NCBI RefSeq assembly: GCF_900169145.1
Contig: NZ_FXZD01000002.1
Location: 186,001-250,000, forward strand
DNA from: Brevibacterium antiquum CNRZ 918
Lineage (GTDB): Bacteria; Actinomycetota; Actinomycetes; Actinomycetales; Brevibacteriaceae
DNA: 64,000 bases
Direction: 5' to 3'
Shown here: positions 53,139-62,204 of the stretch, in pieces
Numbering within the stretch: position 1 is the first letter of the stretch
How the letters are laid out: each line of letters opens with the position of its first letter
Position numbers and translations under genes: made by a program
The notes under the pieces: generated by a model
What the model was told of the DNA's origin: nothing
Database searches by the model: none
The model's input: only the letters and a program-made list of their open reading frames with translations

Positions 53139-54305
53139 ATGCCTGAGGCTTTCGTCCTGGATGGACTGCGCACACCCATCGGCCGCTACGGCGGAGTCCT
53201 TGCTGATCAGCGACCCGATGATCTGGTCGCGACCACGCTCAAGGCCGTCGTGGACCGGTCGGGAATCGATCCGGCGGACATCGACGAGGTGATCCTCGGC
53301 TCGGCGAACCAGGCCGGTGAGGACAACCGCAACGTCGCCCGCATGGCCGTACTGCTGGCCGGTCTGCCCGAGTCCGTTCCCGGCTTCACCGTCAACCGCC
53401 TGTGTGCCTCAGGGCTGACCGCGATCACGACTGCACGGCAGATGATCGCCGCCGGTGACGCCGATGTGGTTGTGGCCGGTGGCGTCGAATCGATGACGCG
53501 CGCACCATGGGTGACTGAGAAGCCCTCACGCGCCTGGGCGAAGCCGGGCAAGTCCTGGGACACCTCCATCGGCTGGCGCTTCACCAACCCCGCCTTCGGC
53601 GAGGACACGACCCTGTCGATGCCCCAGACCGCCGAACGTGTGGCCGAGAAATGGAAGCTCAGCCGTGAGCAGCTCGACGAATTCGCGTACAACTCGCATC
53701 GGTTGGCACTGGCCGCACAGGACGCGGGAAGATTCGATCCCGAGATCCTGTCCATCGGCGAAGCCAGCGCCGACGAAGGACCGCGTGCGGACACCACTGT
53801 GGAGAAGCTCGCCAAGCTGCGCGCCATCCACGGCCCAGGAGGGGTCATCACCGCGGGAAACTCCTCCTCCCTCAACGACGGTGCCGCCGTCGTCATCCTC
53901 GTCAGCGAGTCCTACGCGCAGAAGCATGACCTGAGCCCCAGGGCGCGCGTCGTCACCGGTGCCAGCGCCGGTGTATCCCCGGAGATCATGGGCATCGGAC
54001 CTGTGCCCGCCACCCGCAAGGTCCTCGACCGTGTCGGCTGGAGCGTCGACGATCTCGAAGCCGTGGAGCTCAACGAGGCCTTCGCCTCGCAGTCCCTGGC
54101 TTGCATCGGCGATCTGGGTCTGGACCCGGAGACCGTGAATGCCTTCGGTGGTGCGATCGCGCTGGGACACCCGCTGGGCTGTTCGGGAGCACGCATCACC
54201 CTGACCCTGCTCAACCGCCTCGAACAGGCGGATGCCAAGCGTGGTCTGGCGACGATGTGCGTCGGCGTCGGCCAGGGTTCGGCACTGCTGTTGGAGCGGG
54301 TATGA
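53139..54305 (+). CDS. paaJ: 3-Oxoadipyl-CoA/3-oxo-5,6-dehydrosuberyl-CoA thiolase
   Basis: A 388-residue thiolase that cleaves the two beta-ketoacyl-CoA intermediates of the pathway to acetyl-CoA and succinyl-CoA. Nucleophile Cys89 is in NRLCASGLTA, with His344 in LGHPLGCSGAR and Cys374 in TMCVGVGQG. The NEAFAS box is present. The ATG at 53139 follows GAGGAGAC; a much longer in-frame reading from 52371 runs antisense-like through paaE and is false. It overlaps the next gene by ATGA. Confidence 0.92.
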   Translation: MPEAFVLDGLRTPIGRYGGVLADQRPDDLVATTLKAVVDRSGIDPADIDEVILGSANQAGEDNRNVARMAVLLAGLPESVPGFTVNRLCASGLTAITTARQMIAAGDADVVVAGGVESMTRAPWVTEKPSRAWAKPGKSWDTSIGWRFTNPAFGEDTTLSMPQTAERVAEKWKLSREQLDEFAYNSHRLALAAQDAGRFDPEILSIGEASADEGPRADTTVEKLAKLRAIHGPGGVITAGNSSSLNDGAAVVILVSESYAQKHDLSPRARVVTGASAGVSPEIMGIGPVPATRKVLDRVGWSVDDLEAVELNEAFASQSLACIGDLGLDPETVNAFGGAIALGHPLGCSGARITLTLLNRLEQADAKRGLATMCVGVGQGSALLLERV

Positions 54306-55093
54306 GCGCCGACGGCGGGAACTCTCCGCTCATCATCGAACGCCGCGAGGATCGCGTCATCATTCGGCTCAACCGTCCCGAGGTGCGCAACGCCATCGAC
54401 CAGTCCATGGTCGATGCCCTCCACGAGGTGTGTGCCGAACTCGAGGCCGATCCAAAGGTCGCCATCCTCACCGGCTCGAAGGGCGTCTTCGCCGCGGGCG
54501 CCGATATCGGGCAGCTGCTGGGTCGCGGCCGCGAGGACGCCCTGGCCGGCATCAATTCGAAGGTCTTCACCCGGATTCAGGAACTGCCGATGCCCGTCAT
54601 CGCTCTCGTCGAGGGCTTTGCCCTGGGCGGCGGAGCCGAACTCGCCTTCGCCTGCGACTTCCGGATCGGGACACCTGCGACGAAGATCGGCAACCCGGAG
54701 ACCGGCCTCGGCATCCTCGCGGCGGCCGGTGCTGCCTGGCGTCTGCGTGAACTTGTGGGCGAGCCCCGTGCGAAGGAGATCCTGCTGGCCGGTCGCACAC
54801 TGCAGGCCGAGGAAGCGAAATCGATCGGACTGCTCAACGACGTCGTCGACCCCGAGGACCTCGAAGTCGCGGGTCAGGCTCTTGCCGACCGGATTGCGAG
54901 CTTCGCACCTCTGGCCGTGAGGCTGAGCAAATCCGCCTTCCACGCCCCGCGCGAGGCCCACCCGCTCATCGACAATCTGGCCCAGGCCGTGCTGTTCGAA
55001 ACCGAAGAGAAGCACACTCGCATGGAAGCTTTCCTCGCCAAACGCGAAGCGAAGAAGCGGAAGAAGGCTGAACAGAAGGGCGCCCCCGAATGA
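54302..55093 (+). CDS. paaF: Enoyl-CoA hydratase PaaF
   Basis: A 263-residue crotonase-fold enzyme that hydrates 2,3-dehydroadipyl-CoA. The oxyanion-hole segments GVFAAGADIGQL and GFALGGGAELAFACDFRIG and the acidic residue region KIGNPETGLGILAAAGAAWR fit hydratases. A highly basic Lys/Arg tail (REAKKRKKAEQKGAPE) is unusual. It overlaps the thiolase and PaaH genes by four bases each. Assignment as PaaF versus PaaG rests on order and similarity, and they could be exchanged. Confidence 0.87.
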   Translation: MSADGGNSPLIIERREDRVIIRLNRPEVRNAIDQSMVDALHEVCAELEADPKVAILTGSKGVFAAGADIGQLLGRGREDALAGINSKVFTRIQELPMPVIALVEGFALGGGAELAFACDFRIGTPATKIGNPETGLGILAAAGAAWRLRELVGEPRAKEILLAGRTLQAEEAKSIGLLNDVVDPEDLEVAGQALADRIASFAPLAVRLSKSAFHAPREAHPLIDNLAQAVLFETEEKHTRMEAFLAKREAKKRKKAEQKGAPE

Positions 55094-55974
55094 GCGAGCA
55101 GACCGCACACGAACCTGACGCCGTGCACACGGCGAACTCAAGCAGAGGTGCCCAGGTCCCGGAGACCGTCGGAGTATACGGCGGCGGACGGATGGGCGCC
55201 GGCATCGCGCACGCCTTCGCCAGCGCCGGAGCCCGCGTCATCATCATCGAGAGCACCGAAGAGACCGTGGCCGCGGCCACGGAGCGCGTCAACTCCTCGA
55301 TCGAGAAATCGAAGTCCAAGGGCCTCACGGTCACCGGGACGGTGGAGGTCACACGGGATCCGACCCTGCTCGACCAGGCACTCCTCGTCGTCGAGGCCGT
55401 CCCGGAGATCGTCGAACTCAAACAGCAGATCCTCGCCGCCATCGCGAAGCACGCCCCGGCCGCCAGCATCGCCACGAACACGAGCGCACTGTCCATCGAT
55501 GAGCTCGCCGCAGCACTGCCCCGACCGCAGGCGCTGATCGGACTCCACTTCTTCAATCCCGTGCCCGTCAGCGACCTCGTCGAGGTCGTCGTCGGCACCC
55601 ATACCCAGCCCGAACTCGTCGACGTGGCGAAGTCCTGGGTGGCGGGGCTGGGCAAGACCGCGATCACGGTCAGGGACTCACCGGGATTCGCCTCCAGCCG
55701 CCTCGGCGTGGCCCTGGCTCTGGAAGCGATGCGGATGGTCGAGGACGAGGTCGCCAGCGTCGAGGACATCGACACCGCGATGACCCTCGGCTACCGGCAT
55801 CCGGCCGGGCCGCTGCAGACCACGGACATCGTCGGACTCGACGTCCGACTCGGCATCGCCGAACATCTGGAAGCGGAGCTGGGTCCCAGGTTCGCGCCTC
55901 CGCAGCTGCTCAAGGACAAGGTCGCCGCAGGTCAGCTGGGCCGCAAGTCCGGGCAAGGATTCTATACTTGGTGA
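55090..55974 (+). CDS. paaH: 3-Hydroxyacyl-CoA dehydrogenase PaaH
   Basis: A 294-residue NAD-dependent enzyme that oxidises 3-hydroxyadipyl-CoA. The Rossmann motif is VGVYGGGRMGAGIAHAFASAG. The catalytic His is in LIGLHFFNPVPVSDLVEVV with the partner Glu in that segment. SPGFASSRLGVALALEAMRM and the C-terminal RKSGQGFYTW are typical. Only one dehydrogenase unit is present, as usual for short forms. A 53-bp gap with an RBS precedes the next gene. Confidence 0.92.
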   Translation: MSEQTAHEPDAVHTANSSRGAQVPETVGVYGGGRMGAGIAHAFASAGARVIIIESTEETVAAATERVNSSIEKSKSKGLTVTGTVEVTRDPTLLDQALLVVEAVPEIVELKQQILAAIAKHAPAASIATNTSALSIDELAAALPRPQALIGLHFFNPVPVSDLVEVVVGTHTQPELVDVAKSWVAGLGKTAITVRDSPGFASSRLGVALALEAMRMVEDEVASVEDIDTAMTLGYRHPAGPLQTTDIVGLDVRLGIAEHLEAELGPRFAPPQLLKDKVAAGQLGRKSGQGFYTW

Positions 55975-56026
55975 CCAGGCAGGCAGTGAACCCACTTGCC
56001 GCACCGTCATCTGCAAAGGAGCACAT

Positions 56027-56803
56027 ATGACCGAGATCCGACTGTCCAACCAGGGGAACATCGCAGAGATCGTCCTCGACGGCCCGGAGTCCCGCAATGC
56101 CCTGGACGCCGACAACCTCCGTGACCTCGCCGCAGCGGTGGCCAAGGTCGCCGAGGCGATCCCGAGCGTGCGCGCGGTCCTGATCAGAGGAGAGGGCAAG
56201 GTCTTCAGCTCCGGTCGCGACATCTCAGCCGTCGGCGTCGAGACCGATGATGCGCACGCGTTCCTCGCCGAGGTCTTCACCCCGGTGTTCCAGGCCATCC
56301 GCGCCCTGCCGATCCCCGTGATCTCGCAGGTCCAAGGTGCCGCCCTGGGGTTGGGCTTCGGGGTCGCGGCGGCCGCTGACATCATCATTGCCGCCGACAC
56401 CGCGAAGTTCGGCTCGCCCTTCGCAGCGATCGGCGCGATGCTCGACTCGGGTGCCCACCATGTGTTCCTCGACCGGGTCGGCTACCACCGGACCATGGAC
56501 CTCATCATCACCGGTGACTTCATGACCGGCGCCGAGGCGGCAGCCGCCGGCGTCGTCTCCCGCGCGGTCCCCGTCGAGGAGCTGTCCGACTTCGTCGCGT
56601 CGAAGCTCGCGACGATCGTGACCGGGCCGGCCGAGGCCTTCGCGATGGAGAAGGGCTTCGTGCAGAAGCTCGCCGACGACCGTCCGACCCTGGCACAGGT
56701 GCTGGCCGAGGAGGCCAACCTGCAGGAGACCGCTCGCCAGACTCCGGACTATGCCGAGGGGTTCAGGGCCTTCCAAGAGCGCCGGGCACCGAACTTCGGC
56801 TGA
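56027..56803 (+). CDS. paaG: Enoyl-CoA hydratase/isomerase PaaG
   Basis: A 258-residue crotonase-fold protein, taken as the isomerase that converts the epoxide to oxepin-CoA. FSSGRDISAVG and GAALGLGFGVAAAADIIIA form the oxyanion hole; the Asp in GAMLDSGAHHVFLDRVG matches the catalytic region of PaaG-like isomerases and differs from the two-Glu hydratase pattern. CAAAGGAGC precedes the ATG. It is the last gene of the operon, convergent with the following reductase gene at only 18 bp. Confidence 0.85.
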   Translation: MTEIRLSNQGNIAEIVLDGPESRNALDADNLRDLAAAVAKVAEAIPSVRAVLIRGEGKVFSSGRDISAVGVETDDAHAFLAEVFTPVFQAIRALPIPVISQVQGAALGLGFGVAAAADIIIAADTAKFGSPFAAIGAMLDSGAHHVFLDRVGYHRTMDLIITGDFMTGAEAAAAGVVSRAVPVEELSDFVASKLATIVTGPAEAFAMEKGFVQKLADDRPTLAQVLAEEANLQETARQTPDYAEGFRAFQERRAPNFG

Positions 56804-56821
56804 GGGCTCGTTGACGCCGCA

Positions 56822-57406
56822 TCACGGGTGGAGGGTGGGGCGGTATGTCAGCTCTTGGATGTTGCCATCGAGGGTATGGCACTCGAGGAGATCGAGATCG
56901 AAGTCGGCTGCCTCGGCGAATATCGGGTCGGCACCGCTGTGACCGCTGATCACGGGGAAGATCGTCACCTGGATGCGGTCGACGAGGCCTGCGGCCAAGA
57001 GGCTCCGGTTGAGGGTCGGGCTTCCGTGTGAGCGCAGTGGAATGTCGGATTCGGCTTTGAGACGGTTGACGATGTCGACGCCATCACCGCGGGCGATGCT
57101 CGCATCGGGCCAGTCGAGCGGGTCGTCCAGCGAGTTGGAGATGACGGTGGTCGGCAGAAATTTCATCCTGGTGTTGATCGGATCGTCTGCTTCCGACTCC
57201 AAGGTGAGCCCGGCGTGGAAATTCTGGAGCAGGCGGAACGTGGTGGCCCCGAGAACCAGCCTTTGGCGCTCGCCGTACTGACAGGCTCGCCGATCGAGGA
57301 ACTCGGGTCCCTGTTTGCCCCAGAACCCGCCCCAATCACCGTGTTCGTTGTAGGATCCGAAGCCGTCGAGGGTGGAGAAGACATCCCAGGTGTAGGCAGC
57401 GGTCAT
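56822..57406 (-). CDS. Dihydrofolate reductase (RibD C-terminal-like) family protein
   Basis: A 194-residue RibD_C/DHFR-like protein. The N-terminal strand YTWDVFSTLDGFGSYN, the DGVDIVNRLKAES region and LLAAGLVDRIQVTIFPVISG are the usual features. The real substrate of this group is mostly unknown; NAD(P)H-dependent reduction is inferred. ATG 57406 is behind AAAGGAG; the frame extends further upstream but overlaps the neighbouring gene. A second member lies at 61540-62094. Confidence 0.82.
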   Translation of the reverse strand: MTAAYTWDVFSTLDGFGSYNEHGDWGGFWGKQGPEFLDRRACQYGERQRLVLGATTFRLLQNFHAGLTLESEADDPINTRMKFLPTTVISNSLDDPLDWPDASIARGDGVDIVNRLKAESDIPLRSHGSPTLNRSLLAAGLVDRIQVTIFPVISGHSGADPIFAEAADFDLDLLECHTLDGNIQELTYRPTLHP

Positions 57407-57425
57407 GGTGGTGCTCCTTTCTTGA

Positions 57426-58202
57426 TCAGTCCTCGTCCTCCGGCTGCGTCGAACCGTTCTGCTCTTCGGACCCGGCCTGTTCCAGCGATTCATCCGGTGG
57501 AATGGGTGCTTTCTGGGTCGACTTCCAGCGGCGGAAGGTGAGGATGGTCAGGACGATGACCAAGGCCCAGGAGATGGCGACCGCGATGCCGTTGACGATG
57601 CCGGGCTGTCCGATGAAGGCTCCGACGGCCACGAGGGAGAGCTGTCCGGGCAGAGCGGAGACGACGGTGGCGATGAGGAAGGTGCGGCTCCTGATCCCCA
57701 GCGCCCCGCTGCCGTAGTTCACCGGCCAGTAGGGGAAGCCGGGCATGAGACGCAGTGTGCACACCGCGTAGAATCCGCCGTTGGTCAGCCGAGATTCGAT
57801 CGCCTCAGCGTGGCTGCCCAGCAGTCTCATCACGGTCTCGCGACCCAGGGCCCGCGAGATCCAGTAGCCGCCGAAGCAGCCGGCCAGCACGCCGACCATC
57901 GACAGGATCGTGCCGAACACCAGGCCGAACGCCAGCCCACCGGCAACGGCCATGATGGTGACGGGGATCGGAGTGGCCGCGACAAAAGCGTAGAGGAGGA
58001 TGAAGATGCCGAAGCCCCAGAAGCCCGCATCCGCGATCTCTTCCTGGAGACCGTCGAGTGAGGGCAGGCGAACGTTGAGGATCAGCCACAGCCCGGCGAG
58101 CACCGCCAGGGCCAATGTCACGTTGCGCAGGATCGAACCCCAGGGCACCTTGTTTGAACTGTGAGAGCCGGAGTCCAGCGCGGGGTTCTCATCTTTCGGC
58201 AT
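57426..58202 (-). CDS. TVP38/TMEM64 family membrane protein
   Basis: A 258-residue DedA/VTT-domain membrane protein. The domain has the reentrant-loop pattern VAATPIPVTIMAVAGGLAFG, the glycine-rich GVLAGCFGGYWISRALGRE and RLMPGFPYWPVNYGSGAL. About five hydrophobic segments follow a polar N-terminus, and the C-terminus is acidic. The family is linked to lipid scrambling and envelope homeostasis. It overlaps none of its neighbours, but only 19 bp separate it from the reductase gene. Confidence 0.86.
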   Translation of the reverse strand: MPKDENPALDSGSHSSNKVPWGSILRNVTLALAVLAGLWLILNVRLPSLDGLQEEIADAGFWGFGIFILLYAFVAATPIPVTIMAVAGGLAFGLVFGTILSMVGVLAGCFGGYWISRALGRETVMRLLGSHAEAIESRLTNGGFYAVCTLRLMPGFPYWPVNYGSGALGIRSRTFLIATVVSALPGQLSLVAVGAFIGQPGIVNGIAVAISWALVIVLTILTFRRWKSTQKAPIPPDESLEQAGSEEQNGSTQPEDED

Positions 58203-58325
58203 GACTTGATCCTACGTGCCAGGGCGGCAGGGCATCACATCGGTGCTGAGAGCGAAACGGCCGGCGACCTCGGCGCAGGTACAGGAGCCGAATGATGCTC
58301 CGCCCTGTCCTGTCATCGCGCCCGT

Positions 58326-58496
58326 TCAGTTGGTGAAGATCGCGACGGCCTTGATCACGGTCAGGGTCAGACCCCAGACGAGGCCGCCGACTACGACGAC
58401 CGTCAAGGTCGATCCGACAGCCTTATAGGTGCCGCCGACGGGTGACTGCGGGGAGCCCTCGGCCGGGACAGGTGCTGCGGGAATGGAATCGCTCAT
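58326..58496 (-). CDS. MFS transporter small subunit
   Basis: A 56-residue protein found by reading the gap after the MFS gene. A Pro/Ser-rich N-terminus (MSDSIPAAPVPAEGSPQSPV) precedes one hydrophobic helix (about residues 29-51) and ends VAIFTN. AAGGAAGG lies upstream of the ATG. Its start is 18 bp after the OFA transporter stop, on the same strand. Such one-span proteins are recognised as small subunits beside OFA-type MFS transporters; the assignment is from length, topology and position. Confidence 0.72.
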   Translation of the reverse strand: MSDSIPAAPVPAEGSPQSPVGGTYKAVGSTLTVVVVGGLVWGLTLTVIKAVAIFTN

Positions 58497-58514
58497 GGTG
58501 TCCGTCCCTTCCTT

Positions 58515-59888
58515 TCAGTTGTTGTCTTCGATCACGGTGGACTGTTTGACCCTGACTGTCTCTTCGCGTTCGAAGTGCCTTTGGCTGACCGGCCGGATGA
58601 GGGCGTTGGCGATGAAGCCGATAGCCAGTGCCCCGACCATGATGTACATGCCCGGGGTGTAGAGCTCCGGGCCGGTCTTGCCGGCCTTCTCGCCGGCCTC
58701 GACAACGGAGTTGACGATGAGTGGTCCAGCAACACCGGCCGCCGACCATGCGGTGAGCAGTGCGCCGTGGATCGCGCCGACCTGGTAGACGCCGAAGAGA
58801 TCCTTGAGGTAGGCCGGAACGGTGGAGAAGCCACCGCCATAGAACGAGATGATGACGAGGGTGGCGAGAATGAAGAGCACGATGGAGCTGCCGCCGAAGA
58901 GCGCGACGACCAGGTAGAGCAGGAGCCCACCGCCGAGGTAGAGCATGTAGTTGTTTTTGCGACCGAGGTAATCCGAGGTCGTCGACCAGATGAAACGACC
59001 GCCCATGTTGCCGATTGACAGAAGACCGACGAAGCCGGCTGCTGCTGCGGCAGTGATGCCGAAATAGGCCTGGACCATCGGAGCGGCATTTTCGAGGATG
59101 CCGATGCCAGCGGTGACGTTGAGGAAGAGGGCGACCCACAGCAACCAGAACTGAGGGGTGCGAATCGCACTGCGGACAGAGACGTTGCCCGTGGTCTGCA
59201 TGGGCTTGGTCGTCGCCTTGGCAGGATCGAAGCCCTTCGGCGACCACTCGGGGTGAGGGACTCGAATGACGAAGGCACCGGCGGTGATGACGACGGCATA
59301 GACGATGCCGAGGGTGATGAAGGTCGGAGTCAGGCCCGCGACGAGGTTCTCCGGTTCTGACCCGCCGCCGTACATGCTCATCAGCTGGTTCGACATCGGG
59401 CTGGCGATGAGGGCGCCGCCGCCGAAGCCCATGATGGCCAGGCCTGTGGCCAGTCCTGGACGGTCCGGGAACCACTTCATCAGCGTCGAGACCGGGGAGA
59501 TGTAGCCGATGCCCAGGCCGATGCCGCCGATGACACCGTAGCCCAGGTAGACGAGCCACAGCTGTCCGGTCGTGATTCCCAATGACGCGATGAAGAAGCC
59601 GACCACCCAGCAGGTACCTGCTGCGACCATGGACGCTCGCGGTCCGTTCTTCTCCACCCAGGGACCGAAGACGGCCGAGGAGATGCCGAGCATGAGGATC
59701 GCGATCGAGAAGATCCAGCCGATCGAGACTTCACCGGCGTCGAAGTGTGACATGAAGGGGATCTTGAACACGCTGAACGCGTAGACCTGCCCGATGCACA
59801 GATGGATTGCCAGGGCCGCCGGCGGGATCAGCCACCGGTTGAAGTTCTTCGGGGCGACGATCGCTGATCGCGTGAGGACGGAAGCCAT
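58515..59888 (-). CDS. OFA family MFS transporter
   Basis: A 457-residue major-facilitator protein of the oxalate/formate antiporter family, with 12 hydrophobic segments. Typical features are HLCIGQVYAFSVFKIPF, GPWVEKNGPRASM, GIGLGIGYISPVSTLMKWFPD and WSTTSDYLGRKNNY. Substrates of actinobacterial members include lactate, formate and other monocarboxylates, and which one applies here is unknown. ATG 59888 follows AAGGATCC. A 56-residue small subunit gene comes right after. Confidence 0.87.
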   Translation of the reverse strand: MASVLTRSAIVAPKNFNRWLIPPAALAIHLCIGQVYAFSVFKIPFMSHFDAGEVSIGWIFSIAILMLGISSAVFGPWVEKNGPRASMVAAGTCWVVGFFIASLGITTGQLWLVYLGYGVIGGIGLGIGYISPVSTLMKWFPDRPGLATGLAIMGFGGGALIASPMSNQLMSMYGGGSEPENLVAGLTPTFITLGIVYAVVITAGAFVIRVPHPEWSPKGFDPAKATTKPMQTTGNVSVRSAIRTPQFWLLWVALFLNVTAGIGILENAAPMVQAYFGITAAAAAGFVGLLSIGNMGGRFIWSTTSDYLGRKNNYMLYLGGGLLLYLVVALFGGSSIVLFILATLVIISFYGGGFSTVPAYLKDLFGVYQVGAIHGALLTAWSAAGVAGPLIVNSVVEAGEKAGKTGPELYTPGMYIMVGALAIGFIANALIRPVSQRHFEREETVRVKQSTVIEDNN

Positions 59889-60068
59889 GGAAGGATCCTT
59901 AGATTGGTGTGCTCTGCGTGCGGCATTCATTGGTCGCACGTGCTGTGAGGCCGAGCGTGTCATTGCGACACGTTTCTGGACCCACTACACATTAGAGCGC
60001 ACTCAAGGATTTGGCGAAAAACACTCAGAAATTCCCCAAGAATGAGACTCGGGCTAGGGGCTGTCCGG

Positions 60069-60857
60069 TCAGAGGTTGATCGTGACGTCGCCCTTGTCGC
60101 GCAGCTTCTTGGCGTACTTCTGGGTCGCCTCGGTCGACTTCTGGCTCTTCACCTGCTTCTCGAGCTGCGGACGCATTTCCTCAAGTGGCGGGACTTCCTG
60201 GGCCTGCTGGCCGCTCTGCTGCGCCATCTGCTCCTGCTGGGTCTTCGCCTGCTGGTAGGCCTGGCCGATCTCTTCGCCGCTGACCTTGAACTCGCCGTAT
60301 TCGTCCTTGATGAGATCTTCGATCGCCAACTGGGTCTTCAGCTCGGAATGGACCTTCTTCTCGTCCATGCCCTGCTTCTTCATGGCGGCAAGAAAGTCCT
60401 TCTTGCTCATCTGACTCGCTTTGGCAGACTCCTCGAGAGCCTTGTCGATGTCCTTACCGGAGATCTTGATGTCACGCTTCTGGGCTTCCTGGCTGAGCAG
60501 CTTGGTGCTGACCAGGTTTTCGGCCGTCTGCGTCTTGAGCTGCTTCTCATCGACCTGCTGGCCCGACTGCTGTGACTGCATCTGCATCTGCTGGTACTGG
60601 GTCTCGTAAAGGGGGACGAAGTCATCCTTCGTGATCTTCTCACCGTTGACCTCGGCAACGACATCAGGAATGCCATCAGTGTTCGGCTTGCCGTCTTGGC
60701 CCTGGGCTTGGTCTTGCCCCTGGCCCTGGCCCTGACTCTGCCCAGCAGCGGCGGAGGTCTGCTCGTCCGCTGGTTTGTCCTCGGCTGAACCGCAAGCGGC
60801 GAAGGACACCACGGATACGGACAAGACGAGGCCCAGCAGCCACTTGCTCTTCTGCAC
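60069..60857 (-). CDS. SurA N-terminal domain lipoprotein without PPIase domain
   Basis: A 262-residue exported lipoprotein. The lipobox is SFAACGS, with the Cys about 23 residues in. A Gln/Gly repeat region follows (SQGQGQGQDQAQGQDG), then a SurA/PrsA-type N-terminal chaperone region (VVAEVNGEKITKDDFVPLYE onward) with heavily charged helices and a Gln-rich segment. No parvulin (rotamase) domain is present, unlike PrsA foldases. The start is taken as GTG 60857, with AGGAG five bases upstream; GTG 60863 is close. It probably acts as a chaperone at the outer face of the membrane. Confidence 0.8.
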   Translation of the reverse strand: MQKSKWLLGLVLSVSVVSFAACGSAEDKPADEQTSAAAGQSQGQGQGQDQAQGQDGKPNTDGIPDVVAEVNGEKITKDDFVPLYETQYQQMQMQSQQSGQQVDEKQLKTQTAENLVSTKLLSQEAQKRDIKISGKDIDKALEESAKASQMSKKDFLAAMKKQGMDEKKVHSELKTQLAIEDLIKDEYGEFKVSGEEIGQAYQQAKTQQEQMAQQSGQQAQEVPPLEEMRPQLEKQVKSQKSTEATQKYAKKLRDKGDVTINL

Positions 60858-61112
60858 ATTCACTCCTGATATTGGGGTCAGCCTGTCAGGCTAACAGTCG
60901 CGATTCATTGAAGTATGTGTGGAGGATGAAAGTCGCTTGGCAGGACGAGTTCAGGCCCTTCGGCCACGAGGCGGCCATAGAGGGTGCTCAATGCTTCGGG
61001 CCTTCTTCGCGAGACCCCTATGTCGAGTCAGCGACTGCGGATAGACTCGTGATGAATCGGGTGTGTGGTCGGTCCCCACCGGAGACCGGTTTGCGGGCGG
61101 AGGTGTCCACAG

Positions 61113-61469
61113 ATGCAATCGAAATTTCGCGGCGTGTTCCTGACCTGCGATGACGCCGGGGCGACGGCTGACTTCTACCGGGACGTCGCAGGCCTCGGGT
61201 TGGAAGCCGTCAGCAGCGACGAGTACACCTACTGGATGCTGGACATCGACGGTGTCCAGATCGCTCTCCATGACGCAAAATCCTTCGCAGACTACAGTTA
61301 TCCGCCCGACCCGGCGTCCAATCTCACTCATCTCTACTTTCGGGTTCCTGATCTCGTGGAGTTCCTCGACCACGTGCAGAGTGTGGGTGCACCACTTGTC
61401 GAGGTCGATGATGTGGTCGTCACGCTCGAAGATCCCGACGGCCGGAAGGTGATGTTCGGGACGGCGTGA
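61113..61469 (+). CDS. VOC (glyoxalase) family protein
   Basis: A 118-residue protein with one vicinal-oxygen-chelate unit of two beta-alpha-beta-beta-beta modules: KFRGVFLTCDDAGATADFYRD and NLTHLYFRVPDLVEFLDHV. Metal-ligand candidates are His73 (DAKS segment region) and Glu/His in the second half; they were not assigned firmly. GGAGG lies upstream of ATG 61113. Function is not known. It is convergent with the RibD-like gene. Confidence 0.75.
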   Translation: MQSKFRGVFLTCDDAGATADFYRDVAGLGLEAVSSDEYTYWMLDIDGVQIALHDAKSFADYSYPPDPASNLTHLYFRVPDLVEFLDHVQSVGAPLVEVDDVVVTLEDPDGRKVMFGTA

Positions 61470-61539
61470 TTCCTCGCAGGCTCTCTGCACACTCGCCGAC
61501 CACCTGCCAGGCGCGCAGATGCTTTCAAGACTCAGTGAA

Positions 61540-62094
61540 TCACTTGATGCCTGTGGGCTCGTAGGCCGCGTACACGACGCCGCTGGCGAAGGACTTCGAA
61601 TCGAGCAGTCGCAGTCGAGGCGGCCCGGCGTCGTCGGGAAAGAACCCACGTCCGCGTCCCTGCCACGCCGGATAGGTGAACATGCGGTACTCATCGACGA
61701 GATCGGCTGCGATAAGCGCATGTGCCAGGGTGATGCTGCCGGTGAGGATCACGTCTCGGCCCCGTTCATCGCGTAGGGCAACGACAGCCCGCAGCGGATC
61801 TTCGCGGATGACGGTTGTGTTCTGCCAGTCCGGTTCGGTCAGCGTCGTTGACACCACCCGCTTGTCGATCTGGTTGAGGTGGGCTGCGACCCCGGTTGTG
61901 TCATCGGTTTGCAGCGGCCAGTAGCCACGGAAGTCCTCGAAGGTCTGCCGACCAAGCAGCAGCACTTCCTCATTGGCCGCCTGCCGCATGAGTTCAGCGG
62001 ACAGCTCCTCGTCCTGGGCCTGCGGATCGAACCAGTCGTCGAGCATTTCGACCCGGCCGTCGAGGGTCATGTTCTGGGTGATGATGATTCGCAT
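61540..62094 (-). CDS. Dihydrofolate reductase (RibD C-terminal-like) family protein
   Basis: A 184-residue RibD_C/DHFR-like protein. IITQNMTLDGRVEMLDDWF is the N-terminal strand and loop. LLLGRQTFEDFRGYWP, KRVVSTTLTEPDWQNT and DVILTGSITLAHALIAADL follow, in good agreement with the family. ATG 62094 has GAGGAGCC upstream. It is not closely similar to the other family member at 56822-57406, so the two are unlikely to be a recent duplication. Confidence 0.86.
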   Translation of the reverse strand: MRIIITQNMTLDGRVEMLDDWFDPQAQDEELSAELMRQAANEEVLLLGRQTFEDFRGYWPLQTDDTTGVAAHLNQIDKRVVSTTLTEPDWQNTTVIREDPLRAVVALRDERGRDVILTGSITLAHALIAADLVDEYRMFTYPAWQGRGRGFFPDDAGPPRLRLLDSKSFASGVVYAAYEPTGIK

Positions 62095-62204
62095 GGCTGG
62101 CTCCTCCGTCAGTGGCGGCGTGAGTGACAACGCTACGCACACCGAAGCCCGAGGTCCATGGTCTCGGACGGCTCATGGAACTCGGGCGCTGAAGATCGTG
62201 TCAG

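Noticed and set aside
56822..62094. The two RibD-like genes as a recent duplication.
   Set aside because: The proteins share the fold but differ across most positions, so they are separate family members.
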